Positions 1 to 11,711 of a DNA stretch of 64,000 nucleotides are shown one piece after another. Numbering within the stretch: position 1 is the first letter of the stretch; each line of letters starts with the position of its first letter. The notes below the pieces were generated by a model that did not search any database, was not told the DNA's origin, and saw nothing but the letters and a program-made list of their open reading frames with translations. The stretch covers positions 100,306-164,305 of the forward strand of contig VWZL01000430.1 in assembly GCA_013396915.1 (NCBI GenBank). The letters are read 5' to 3'. The stretch is from Stercorarius parasiticus (Eukaryota; Chordata; Aves; Charadriiformes; Stercorariidae). A program made the position numbers and the translations under genes.

Positions 1-2505
1 CAGGGCACAAGTGGCAGAGGCGGTGACCTACGCCCGGCTCTGCCTGGTTGCATCAGTGGAGGCAGTTGGTGGTGGGGGACTCCTTGAAAGGCAGAGAAAA
101 GCACCACACTATAAGAAATCACCATGCCTCCCCTTTCTCTAATCACCATTGAGGGGAGGGGGTGATTGTGGGGAGGGCACACATGGCCTGGTGCAGAGCA
201 TCGGAGGGGGGGACTAGTGCAGCAATTGGACACAGATTTCCCTTCCTGGCTGTCCTGCCCCTTTCTCTGAGGGGGCAAAGCCACTTTCAGAGCTCTTGAT
301 AGAAGAGGATTTGTCTCCTTCCTGCCCTGCACATTGTGGTGCATTTACACCGATGGCAAAAGCCCTGTTCTGATTGCCCTTCTGCTGTCTGTGAAGGCAG
401 GCACCCGATGGTCGTGTGATGACCCCTCCAAGAATCTGGCTGTGATTGAAACCCCACTACCCATCCCCCGGGAAGCACATAACTCATTGATCCATCCTGC
501 ACCCACTGCTGCTGTGGTGTCTCATTCCATTGGTGGTGATATGAAGCCAGAGCATTGCCTCCTGCTGCAGGGAGCAAGAAATTGATGGCATGTACATGCG
601 CTTTGCTTCTTCCCATTACAGACAAAAGCAGATGTGTGTTACAGACAAAAGCCCATGGTGTGTTTTGAATCCAAGGGTACACTCCACTCTCCGTGTCCAG
701 AGCAGGGGCAGCCTGGTTTAACCCCCAGCAGAGGGATCTCCTGTAGCACCCGCCTAGGGAGCAGAGTGCTCATTGCTGGAGATGAGTCCCCCAGTTTATC
801 TGAGCTGGAGAGTTTGGTTTCCCCATTTGCCCTATGGTTTCTATAAGGTATTTGGGTCGTGGTGAACCACCACTGATCCATATTCATCTCCACTGCATTG
901 TACCAGTGATTTGAGATGTCACTAAAAGATCATCAGTCGTTAATCAAAAATCTACAGCCGTGACCAGGAATTACTTTGGGATGGGATGCCAGGATAGGTC
1001 TTCATCTCTTGGACTAGGTGATGATCCAGTCCTCTTTAACTAGGCTGTGACACTGACGAGGAGCATTCAGAGAGGGTCAGCACCTGCCATGCAGGTGTGG
1101 GAGCCCTCAGATGCGGGGCAGAGCCTGTACCCATTGCTTTGCAGGGAGCAGGCTCCTCTGTCAGGCTTTCCCGAGAGCAGGCTCACCAGCAAAGCATGCC
1201 CAGCACTGCTGGGGCAGCGAGCAGCCAGCACTGCCACTGGTTTCCTTGTTATTTCTAATAAATCCGCAGACTCAGTGCTTGCTGCATGCTCTCAGGGCTC
1301 AAGCAGAAGCTTGTTCTCCTGGTTTTCTCCCGTCCCCTGTTCTATCTTCTCCTCCCTGGAGTAGACTTTCCTCTCCTGACCCCTCGTGCCAGAGCTCTTC
1401 ATGTTCCTTCCAGCCGCCTTCTCCCCAGAGGAGTTCAGGACACGTGAACTCCTGCAGGAGCAGGGTCTGCGTGTCCCATGCACGCACTGGAGTGTCTCAC
1501 AGCAGATGCACGGGGGAAGGAGTCGGGATGTCCAGCTGTTTCCCTGTTTGCCTGGCTCTAATTGACATATTTCTGATGCCTCAAATTGAACTCCTATCTG
1601 TGTCAAACTGCACAAATCCCCCTGAAATAAGCCCTTGGCACTAGAAGCTCTGATTGTCCCCGAACATAAGCTAAATAGGATTTTGTTCAAGTTTACCTTA
1701 ATACAAAGACCAACTGCATCCTGTCAGGCTGGATGGTCTTGGCTTTGCAAGCAGGGAAGAAAAGAATGAGGAAGAACAAAAGTAAAATATTCCTGAGGGT
1801 GGAGAAGATGTGTGAATCCCTCATGTGAAATGTCTTTTAATTAAATCATTGCAACAAGCACATTCTTCACAAACCCCTTGTAAACCTGTGTTGTTTCCTC
1901 TTGTCAAATATTTTATTTAACCAAAGAAAAAAATGTAGATTTGAAAGGACAGGAATTTTTTGCAAGACTGTCACAAATCTGTAGCTAGCAGAGAAAGAAA
2001 TGAAAGATGTTATCATCCTTCATTTTGGAGACGCTGCAAGATTTTGGTTATAGAATTCTGATTTATTTTGCTCAGTTTAATGGGTTATTTTATTTTGAAT
2101 TTGATACCCATGAATTTTACTATTGTTTGAGGGGACATGCATGCTTATGCCAGAAAGCTGATCCAGGAAATAATTCTTATAGAGAAAGCTCCAACATTAT
2201 GATTTACAGAGAATCTCCAGGCCCATTTTTTGGTTGTTTTTTAGTTTTGGTGGGTTTTCTGTGTTTTGAGTGATTACCCCTGTTCTGAGGGTAGTTTCGA
2301 CATTCTTTACTTTAAATAGAGCTGCCAGAATGGGCAAAGCCAGCCTACCTCATGCCGCCAGATTTTGGAAATTCATTTAAATCAGTAGCGCAAACCCTGC
2401 ATCAATTCTGGTGCAAAAAACCAGGATTTGGTGGGGCTGGTTCTGTTGCCACCATGGTGTGTTTCAGGGCTGTGACAAGGGCTCTCAGATCCACGCCAGA
2501 TCCAC
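1..2505. other. Unique non-coding stretch, nothing recognised
   Basis: No gene, RNA or repeat is recognised here. Open frames are short (the longest is 177 codons), lie in several frames and on both strands over the same bases, and resemble no known protein. About 1790-1930 is AT-rich, with short TTAATTAAAT-type runs. It could be intronic or intergenic; the sequence does not decide. Confidence 0.6.
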
Positions 2506-3326
2506 AGAAGGCTGTGCTGCCATTCATCGAGACCCGGACAGGCTGGAGAGTTGGGCGGAGAGGACCTAATAAAATTCAACAAGGGCAAGTGTAGGGTGCT
2601 GCACATGGGGAGGAATAACCCCATGCACTGGTACAGGTTGGGGCTGACCTGCTGGAGAGCAATGCTGTGGAAAGAGACCTGGGAGTCCTGGTGGGCAGCG
2701 AGTTGCCCATCAGCCAGCAAGGTGCCCCCGTGGCCAAGGTGGCCAATGGTCTCCTGTGGGGCATTAAAAAGAGTGTGGCCAGGAGGTGGAGGGAAGTCAT
2801 TCTCCCCCTCTGCTCTGCCCTGATGAGGCCACATCTGCAGTACTGGGTCCAGTTCTGGGCTCCCCAGTTCAAGACAGACAGGGAACTGCTGGAGAGAGTC
2901 CAGCGGAAGGCTATGAAGATGCTGAGGGGGCTGGAGCATCTCTGTGCTGAGGAAAGGATGAGAGCCCTGGGTCTGTTCAGCTGGAGAAGAGCAGGCTGAG
3001 AGGGGATCTCATCAATGCTCAGCAATAGCTAAAGGGTGGGTGTCAGGAGGATGGGGCCAGGCTCTTCTCAGTGGTGCCCAGCAACAGGACAAAGGGTAAC
3101 GGGCACAAACTGGAACACGGGAAATTCCATCTGAACATGAGGAAGAACTTCTTTACTGTGAACAGGCTGCCCAGAGAGGTTGTGGAGTCTCCTCTGGAGA
3201 TATTCAAAACCTACCTGTCCAGCCCGCTCTGGGTGACCCTGCTTTGGCTGGGGGTTGGACAAGGTGATCTCAAAAGGCCGCTTCCAACTCCCACCATTCT
3301 GTGATTGATTCTGTGATTCTGTGATC
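2506..3326 (+). mobile_element. CR1 LINE, 5'-truncated copy (copy A)
   Basis: A 3' portion of a CR1 non-LTR retrotransposon in sense orientation. It opens within the end of ORF2 (reverse transcriptase region), continues through the 3' untranslated region and ends with repeated ATTCTGTG-like octamers at about 3297-3325, the family's characteristic tail. The 5' truncation is normal for CR1, where reverse transcription usually stops early. Compared with the sister copy at 34014-34647 it lacks about 18 bases of the 3' UTR near 3160, and it is slightly shorter near 3215. Frame breaks show it is inactive. No target-site duplication is evident, also usual for CR1. The 5' boundary is approximate. Confidence 0.95.
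2551..2999 (+). pseudogene. CR1 ORF2 C-terminal remnant, broken
   Basis: Remnant of the last part of the CR1 ORF2 protein, downstream of the reverse-transcriptase active site. The family-typical stretch FNKGKCRVLH lies near 2575-2605 in one frame. The reading then moves to another frame near 2640 (apparent one-base loss), giving 110 codons from 2667 that include [19 protein letters not shown] and RGLEHL. A second apparent one-base loss near 2977 turns the expected [14 protein letters not shown] segment into a stop at 2997-2999. Copy B at 34 kb shares that second loss. Not functional. Confidence 0.85.
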
Positions 3327-6237
3327 CCAGTGTGGTGCCTTTCCCATCGCACCGCGGCAATGGGGAGATTTGCAGGATGGGGTGGACCCCCATAGGACAG
3401 TGTGCTCCCGGGCTGCACAGAGCGGAGCTGCTCTGTACTTGATGGCATTTTCCATTGCTTAATGGCAATATTTAACACAGCTGGGAAGATGAAAGGGAAT
3501 TTCCTAAAATACTATCCTGACAGAATGGAGAACTTGGATTTCTCCTTGGTTTTGTCCAACAGAAAGCACCCCCTGAGCAGGAGTTCTTCTGCTGTTTCTC
3601 AGCAGGGTCAGCAACTCCCTGCTGTCACATCCCCGCAGTGGCAGTACATGATGTGATGTCTCTGGTGAGTAACATCATGCAGGGTTTTGGGTTGGTGGGA
3701 GGGATACAAACTGGTCTGCATTGGACACCGTGCCTCCAAATGTAAGGAAGACTCACAGCCTGTTGCAGGACCCCAATTCATCCTCTGCACCAGCCCAGAG
3801 GTATGTCCCTGCCAGCAGCTCCTCCATTGCACCTCAGCCGTGCCGGTCTGCTCAGTGTGGCCCCTGTGTCCCTCCATCCTGCCCAGCAGTCCCATGATGG
3901 GACAGGTCCCATCACTTCTCCCTGCCATCTCTTCACCTCCTCTATTTATTTGCAGGTCTGTCACTCCCAGCTTGTTCACAGAAAGGCAAATCCCTTGTTT
4001 GTGTTGATTCTTTACCCCTGTGAGTGGAAGTGACCCAGCTCCCATTCCCCTGTGCTCTGCATCTCTCATTTCGTCTCCAGCCTGCTCCAAGACTGTCCTA
4101 AATGATGAGTCCAGCTTGGCCATGGCTGCATGCAAGACTACACAGCCCTGCTCAAACCAGCCCAGTGCTGGGGCGCAGAGGAGACCATGGTCCCTCCCTG
4201 TGTGACGGCACGTGGGGCTGCTCGCTGACACCCTGGCATGTCCACAAACCCTAATGATGGCAAGCCTGGTGCAGCAGCTGAGGATCCATCAAGGTGCTTC
4301 TGCACGTTTCCCCTGCCCTCCCACCCCCTTGGCATGCACTCACCCCTACCGGTGGTTGCAGCTGGCCAGGAGGGAGGTTATATATAGACAGACTGGATAA
4401 AGAAGCTGAGCACAGATTAACCGGACAGGCCCGATACCAGGTAATCTGCCCGTGCCCTACAGCTTGCACCGCTATGGCCAGGTTGGGGTATGCATAATGC
4501 TCCAGTGCTTCTTATAGCCAAGACATGCCAAGACTTGGAGATGCCTCGGCCACTCAGTATATCCCCATGGTGGGCCTGGGTTTTCCTTTTTTCTTCATGT
4601 GCCATTTGGTCCCTGTGAGCGGACAGAGCTGTGTGACCCTGGGGTAGAAAGTCCTTCTGGCAGAGAAGGTGATGGGGGATGCCCTGTTTCACCTGGACAG
4701 CCTGGGGCACGTGGAGCTCTAGCTGAGCATCCCTGCTCCTGTCTGGAGAGGCTGGCTAAAGGAAAGTTGTCAAATGGCCAAAAGGCTTGGGGCAAAGCAG
4801 CAGTTGCCTTGTGCTTCTCCTCTGAGCTTGTGCCCTGTGGTGTGAAGAGGATCTCTGCTGTCAACAATATATCTTAGGGTCTGTGCAAGATGAAAGGGTA
4901 GGAGAGGCACAGGTTGGGCAGTGCGTGCAGGCACTTTCCTCTCCCGTAATGTCTGGGATCAGATTCAGTTTTTGATCAAGACACCTACATCCACGGGTCA
5001 GGGTGGGTGTCTCCCATCAGCAGGTGTCCAGGCTTCAGAAATAGGTGTGGGAGAGCTCTTTAGTGCAGAGCCAGCAGAGACACAAGAGAAGGTCAGCTCA
5101 CCCCAGAGCTGGCACCTGCAGCCTCCTCCTAAACTCCACTGACTGGTGAAGACACCTCATGAGTGTCTTAGTATCAGACAGAACCCTGGCCTTAACAGGT
5201 CCAACAGATGAGCTGGATTCTCCTATGGTTTGTAAAGGGACCCTCAGCTGATGTGGTCCTCCCATGGTGAGATGAATCTCACAGCAGGGGTTTCCAGGGG
5301 ATGTCTGGATCAAATCAGAGGCTGAATCAGTTTAATCCTTGGTACAGCAAACACAGTTGGCAATCAGGTATGGTCTGACTAGCACGGCATGTACTGCACG
5401 CTCCTGCACATGGCACTTGGTCCTGGTTACAGGGTTGAAGGAGTCCCAGGGCTGCTCAGCCCCAGAAGGGAGTGAGCTTGCTGGATACCGGTGCAGCCAT
5501 TTATGCAGCCCTTCTTCTTCCCCACAGCATCTTCCCTGATGCTTTGACAGGGCCTTTGCTGGACTTGTCTGGTGGATTAATAATCCCTTTCTCTGTAATC
5601 AGCAGATTGCATAATTACCCCATTTCTTAATCAGTTACAGAAGTTTGCAAATTCCTTCAACAAACAACTCCACAGGCACACCCCCCACTCTCCCCTCAAC
5701 CCCGTCCAACCCCAGGTCCTTCCTCCAGCTTTTCTTAGCCTGAGCTGCCGGGCTGCCTGGTGTCAGTGTCTCCTATGTGTTAAAACAGAGCTGAAAACAC
5801 ATTGCATGCCTTTTGAAGAGTTTGCTGTTTGTGAGCTTTGGCTTCCAGGCCTGATTTGCCTTGGCCCTGGCTCTTGGATTTCCTTTCACGCTCATACAAA
5901 CAGGTGAGTTTTTACACTGGATGGCAACAACAGCAGCCCACGGGGAGCTGTGTGGCTTCTCTCTGCTGTTGGTGCTGGGCTGCCTTCAGCCCAGGAGTCC
6001 TGCAAAGCCAGTGCATGGCTTAATTGCTCAAAATCCCTGGGAATATTCCCAGCTCCTCAATTTTGAACCTCCTAGGTAGTGATGTGTTAGCACTCAGGAT
6101 AACGATGCAGCCCCGAAACTGTCAGAAGGAGGGGGAAGATGTTTGAAGAAGAGCTCATAGCTGCTGTAGCTGCCCTTGATACTGAAGCGTGGGTGCAAAT
6201 AAGGGCTGTGAAGAAAACTGCAGGTGTGTTGAGAGAG
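3327..6237. other. Unique non-coding stretch
   Basis: No gene or repeat is recognised. A 207-codon minus-strand frame (3608-4231) has no recognisable domain and overlaps other open frames, so it is not called. A short TATATATA run lies near 4380. An AT-rich patch at about 5565-5660 has clustered TAATC/ATTA motifs and might be a regulatory element, but nothing in the sequence proves it. Confidence 0.55.
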
Positions 6238-6570
6238 TGTCCTGGTTTGAGGTAAAACAGAACCAACTTTTTGTTCAGTAATTTTACTTTTTAGCTAGGC
6301 CTCTTCTAACTCTCTGAAATTAACAGCATATTGTGCCGAAAACTGTTCGTTCTCAGAGTGATAAGACCGATGTTACTGCCAAAGAATGGTACGCGGAGAG
6401 GCTCTTGCTTATACTTATTGCTATAACAACCAAGGTCAGCTAATGTCGTTATTTGCCCCATTGGAGGGTTGAAGAGCATAGAGGAGTCCCACCTGCGGGG
6501 AGGAGCGGACAGGACAGGTGACCAAAAATTGACCAACAGGGGTATTCCATCCCATCTTCCCCATGCTCAC

Positions 6571-6578
6571 TATAAAAG
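6571..6578 (+). promoter_or_regulatory. TATA box of the solo LTR
   Basis: TATAAAAG lies about 333 bp into the LTR and about 260 bp before its poly(A) signal, the place expected for the retroviral U3 promoter. Transcription would be expected to start about 25-30 bp downstream. Present activity is unknown. Confidence 0.6.
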
Positions 6579-6829
6579 CTGTGGGATCAAAGGGTCAACT
6601 CTCTTTCTTCAATGTCTGACATCTGAGGAGGACCCTGTCTGTTCATCTGCCTTTGATCCCGATCCATGTGTTCCAGACTCCAACTCTGGAACCCAGTTCC
6701 CACCCGTTGCTGAGTCCAGTCTGGGACTTCCCCAGTGCCTGCTGGTGATGTCATTCTGGGAGCTTAATGCGGTTTTGTATATACTGTATCTATTTTATTA
6801 TTTTCTTTTTATTTTATTATTAATATTTC

Positions 6830-6835
6830 ATTAAA
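6830..6835 (+). promoter_or_regulatory. Poly(A) signal of the solo LTR
   Basis: ATTAAA follows an AT-rich run and precedes a pyrimidine-rich and then GT-containing segment (about 6860-6900), as expected for an LTR polyadenylation site. It is a variant hexamer, so strength is uncertain. Confidence 0.5.
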
Positions 6836-6954
6836 GTAGTTTAGTTCCTTCTAAACTCATAAATCTCTTTATCTCTCCTCCTCCTCTCTGTGTGCGAGAG
6901 ATGGGGGAGAGCATCTGTCACCTGCTGTTGGCCAATTTGGCCAAAACCATGACA

Positions 6955-9900
6955 GAGTGATGCAGGTTCCTTGAGAGTTACTAAATAGTGTGGCCGTCCT
7001 GCGAACAACAAGGTGTTTTAAGCTTGAGAGAAGTCAGGAGATCTGCAAGGGCAGAGAGACTTGAGTGGGGAAGAGAAAGTCCCTTGCACACTTACATCAA
7101 GTGCCAGCATGAGCCAGAGAAAGAAAATGGATGAAACAGAAGTGATGGGAAAAGGGAGGAGATGTTCAAGGATCATGCTCCTGCAGGCAGTGTCCAGGAG
7201 GTGTGTGGCTGCTAGAGCTACAGGCTGGGATATCTGCCAGAAAGCAGTCTGGGCAGTAACCAGGAACGGTCTTGGCTCTACAGCTGCATTGTGTCATTGT
7301 ATGTGCATTTTTCTATTTTTTTTAACTTTGTTTTCAACTTTGTAATCAAAGGCTTACCTTTGTACAATACCTTGCACGCTCTCAGATTCAGTGTGTGGTG
7401 GGAGAAGGGAAAGTAGATGAAGCCGAAAATACAAAGTCCCATCTTTCTTCGAAAGGAGTGGACCAATGCAGAGGGAAATGTGCACGCAGCACCCCGGATG
7501 AGCAGTTTAGGGTGGATCTGGGGACCAGAGTTTGGACGCTATGTCTTGCCAAGCTGTAAAGGCCATATATTTTAATTACTGTGGTATGGGGAAGTCTGGT
7601 CCTGGCTGGGCCCTGTGGCATGAGCAGGCATGGCTCATCTGGTCTCAGGGAGCTGGCAGCATGGTCCTCTCTGTGAGCAAAAAGCCCTGTGTCCTTCCTT
7701 CTGCCATCACCCATGACTTTTATCAGACTTGCTTAGGATTGCTAAATAACATTTCTGGTTGCTGACAGCTGGAGGTGCACGGGGAAGCACAAAGACTGTG
7801 CATCCTGCTCCAGGCCTCCAAGCTGGCTCTGAGCATGCACTGCCTGCTCCATTAAATGGACTGCTGGAGGGAGATCCTTGTCTTCTCAGACTGGTGGTTC
7901 CTTTTGTGATCACTGCCTACCTAAGAAATTACTATCAGATGATAAAATCAAAAACTATATTCAAATGTGAAGAACTCTGGGATGCCATGAACTGGGAACT
8001 TCCAACCTGAGGTTTAAAACAGATTGCAACAATCAAATTGCAAGTTTGTTCTGAGAAATCCTAGTCTGTGACTTTGCAGGTTTGCTCTGCTGTGACAGAT
8101 ATTCAGAAACAGTTGCTAAATGCAGTGACAAAAATAAGATTTTGACTATTTTTGACTCTTGTTTGCCTTGCTGACTCAACACAGCTACCACTGTGGGTGC
8201 CAGATTATATTCTTGCACATACAATAGCAATGCAGTTATGACCTACATTCTGGTTGCAGAGCCTCTGTCATTGACTGAGGATGACTCAGAACCCACTTAT
8301 TTTGATTTTTTATGTACAATTTGCCTTTTACTCATTAATTTAAAGAGTGCACTCACCTAATTTGGGCTTGGAAAATGCACTTTGACAAAGACTCTTCAGA
8401 GGGACAGTGAAACATGGTTGCCTCGTTTCTTTTTAAGGTGGGTGTGAAAAGTCACGGCGCTAAGATATCCAGTCACTTTTGAAGCTCCTGGTGCACATGA
8501 CTAATTGCATCTCAGCTAAAAAAAAGGCAGGATAGGTAAATCCATCTGCAGCTAAGTCATAAACAGCCCTTCTCAAGAAATTGCTTGTCCAGACTCTGTG
8601 GGGAAAAAGCCTATTGAGTCATCAACCTTCCTAGACATTGGGAATAGATTACTAAGGCTTTGAAAAAACAGAAGAAAGGCCAAATTGATCATATTTTGGA
8701 GGTGAGATGTGAAGCATCCAGGACAACTCCCTTCTTCAGCATTTGAAGTAAAGGTCTAGGGTTTTTTATTTATCTGGGAGCTAGAGAAGAGCTGAGCACG
8801 GGGCAGTTGGTTATTGTCAGACATCCAGGTCCTGCAGACAGCGGGGAAGTGATCACTAGCAAGGATTCCCAAAAAAATATTTTGCAGTTTTTTCTTTACC
8901 TCTCTTCTGGAAGTGGAGAAGCCACAGAGGCATTGGCTGCATGCACAGCTTAGGACAGCTGGGTGGGCAGATGATGTCTCCAAGTACCCACAACTGTCCT
9001 CACTGCCCCATGGGTGTGAGATGGTCCTGGGGCACAACCAGGCTTTGTGACTGCAGACTGACAAGCTCAGACACCGGCAGTGCCAGGCAGGGGCCCTCTC
9101 CATTGCCACTCTCCCCAGAAGCAGTCAGCCCAAAGCGAATCATGTCTGCCCTTTCACTCAGCAGCTGCACTGGCTTTTACAGATTAAGGGCGAGACATCA
9201 GGAACGGAAGTGATGAGACAAGAGCTGAGTCCAGCTCTTTAAGTGACACCACCCACAAAGCCTTCAGGGTAGAGATCCATGCCCTGGACCTCTAGTCACC
9301 AGAAGTCCATGAACATCTCAGGTGCTACATTTATGCCCACAATGGGGTTGCAAAGACTGTGAGACAGTGGAAAGCTGCATTTTGCTATGAAAGACTTGTC
9401 ACCAGACATAACAGCCTGGGTTAGCAGAGCAGGGGCAGATGCTAGAGCCTGTATTTCTTTCTAGTGCCTGTTCCAGCCAGCAGACATCATCTCCTGGGTA
9501 TGTATCTGCTCCTGGTGTGTAGCTAGAGATGATACTGGATCACCCTGGGCTGGCAGAGCAGCCCTGGGAGGAGGCTTAGCAGGGGATCACAGTGCTTTAC
9601 TGCATTGTTGTGGCAACACAAGTGCCAGTTCGTGGGAAGAGTGGTGAAAGTGGCTCCTGAGAACATGCTGCTTGTGTGTGCTGCTGTTGGGAGATGTGCT
9701 TTTTTTCCACTGTGTATGAGTACGTAACCCGGCTCTCAGCCTCCTCTGACAATAGCGCTTTGTTTCCCTTAACCAACATCACTTTTTAAATGATGCAAAT
9801 AATTTTAGTGCATCCAAACAGGAAGTGGCTGAGTGTCTGGGTGTCTGAATCAACATCCTGGAGGCTGGGCCTTTTCTATCAGCACAATTACTAAATATAG

Positions 9901-11681
9901 GAGTCGCCTATGGATGGGAGTGCAGGTCTTGGAAATGGCAGAGCTGGTGAGACTCTGTGCCAGAACGCGACCATTGCCAAATACTACTGTTGCTCGGCCA
10001 GTTCAGTCCTGCTTGCGTGGCCACACTCTGCATCATCACGACTCCTCTGTGCTGATGCAATCACAGTTCCTCTCTGGTTGTGGCACTGGGATGGAAAGAG
10101 CAGAACAGAGGGACCAGCACTACTGCTTCGATGCTGGCTGAGCAGCACTCAAAGGGTCCCCAAATTAACCCTTTCCCAGGGTTGTAAGCTGAATGGGCTA
10201 GCACGGCAGCCACATAGAGAAGGGACTTCAAAGCTGTCCATCCTTCCTGGCATGCATGGGATTACTGGAGTCGCTTGCAGATCTGGAGAAGAGCTGCAAG
10301 AAGGAGACAGGTCATCTGCTGCTCAGTGGGAGTCAGATGTTACAACCTCAAATTATGATTTTTTTCTTCTGGATAAAGAATGTAAACTTTTGCTGCAAGT
10401 TTTCCGAGAAATCTATCAATCCCAGACGAGTTCTAATTTGTCCACATTTGTTGTGAAACACGGGAGCTGTAACTGGCAACACAGTCCGTGAATGCTGCCT
10501 ACAAAACTAAAATACCTCCCTAAATCCACTTGATTGCTGTTGATAAAAATATCTATGGCTCCTAAACTAATCCTAGAATATCTTCTATAGACGTTACTCA
10601 TTGTTCTCCTCTTTTATCTCCCATGAGGCAGCTGAGGAAGGAGACAAATGATTGCTTGAGGTAATGAATGCCCAGAGAGACTCCCTTGGCTTTTCCTGTG
10701 CTGGATCTATAGTCATGTTTGACTGTGAATCCAAGGTCTGTCCTGACACACTTGCTGGGGGTCTGCAAAGACTGAGCTTGGCTTGGGTTTGACAGGCAGG
10801 CCAGGTAGCAAGAGGCTACCCAGAGAGCTGCCGAGGCAGCGCTGACCCATGCTGGATGCAGGGTGGTGTCCCCTGGGAATGCAAGACGAGGAGCCCTAAA
10901 GCGAGTCCCCAGGGCACTCCTGTAGATCACTAATATGGGTGAGAAGCTAATCTGATCTACAGCCCACCTTTCTGACCACAGTAGATGGAGCTAAACCTAC
11001 CATAGATATTCTTGGCAGTGGTATGGCCGCACACATCACTGTGAGGAAGATCTGAGCTGTGCAACACAGGGCACCTATTTTCCCAAAATGCTGGAGCATC
11101 TCTTCAGAGATGAGTGTTTCTACAGTAATACCAAATTCTGGATGTCCCAGCTCAGCCTCTAAACCACGTAGTTTAGACGGAGGAGAGTTCTCCGTGTGCC
11201 ATGGTAGAAAGGCAAGAGGCTGACTTAAACCCTTCAAAGGGACATCACTGGCCCCAGGGGCATCTGGCCCTGCCCTCAGACAGTGGAGAATGTGGGAGAG
11301 GCAAAACAGCCACCCTCGCCTCGTCAGTGGGAGAGAAAGCCTTCTTGCTGTGATGCTGCTCTTCATCAGCATCTTTGATTCCTCTTCCTACATTTGGGAG
11401 ATTTGGATCAGCTCCTACTCAAAATAAGCAGATATTTCAATTCTTCAAGCTTTCACACTATGCACTGCTCAGAGCTGGGAATCACCATTTCTTCATGGGA
11501 ATTCGGATAAAGAGTGGCAGAGTTAAATCCATTGAGTACTACCAAAGGGCAGAGCATTAACTGTCATATAGCAGATCTCTGCTGCAGAATTAAAGGAGTG
11601 AGTCAGAAGGGTTATTTTAAGGTCCAGGAAGAATACATTTCTGACCAAGTGCCCAGAAACTCCTATGAGTGAGTTATGATT
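6955..11681. other. Unique non-coding stretch
   Basis: No gene or repeat is recognised in 4.7 kb. The 193-codon plus-strand frame at 9910-10491 shows no recognisable domain and is overlapped by another open frame, so it is not called. AT-rich, CpG-poor patches occur at about 8280-8360 and 10370-10600. Confidence 0.55.
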
Positions 11682-11711
11682 AAAAAAAAAAAAAAAAAAA
11701 AANAAAAAAAA
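11682..11711 (+). repeat. Poly(A) run containing an N
   Basis: A 30-base run of A with one undetermined base at 11703, the only N in the window. No typical poly(A) signal sits just upstream and no recognisable retrocopy precedes it, so it is read as a homopolymer rather than the tail of a retroposed gene. Its true length is uncertain. Confidence 0.9.

Larger units (their letters stand above)
6238..6954 (+). mobile_element. Solo LTR of an endogenous retrovirus
   Basis: A complete 717-bp long terminal repeat without any internal viral region. It begins TGTCCTGGTTT and ends AAACCATGACA; these 11-base ends are inverted repeats with one mismatch, the normal TG...CA pattern of LTRs. The flanking five bases are GAGAG on the left and GAGTG on the right, a 4-of-5 match consistent with a slightly decayed target-site duplication. 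A TATA box (TATAAAAG, 6571) and a poly(A) signal (ATTAAA, 6830) are in the expected order. Solo LTRs arise when the two LTRs of a provirus recombine and remove the genes. The termini resemble common bird ERV families; the exact family and class are uncertain. A 121-codon frame inside it is incidental. Confidence 0.85.

Noticed and set aside
2382..3025. Minus-strand frames over the 2.5-kb CR1, one of which recurs at 33827-34327
   Set aside because: The similarity between the two loci is explained by the shared CR1 copies; the frames are antisense shadows of the ORF2 remnant, not a conserved gene family.
3608..4231. 207-codon minus-strand frame
   Set aside because: No domain recognised and several plus-strand frames are open over the same bases, as expected by chance in GC-richer DNA.
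6469..6834. 121-codon plus-strand frame
   Set aside because: Lies entirely inside the solo LTR, spanning its TATA box and ending at the poly(A) signal; LTRs do not normally encode protein here.
9910..10491. 193-codon plus-strand frame
   Set aside because: No recognisable domain, low-complexity-free but protein-unlike composition, and overlapped by another long frame; no splice or promoter context.
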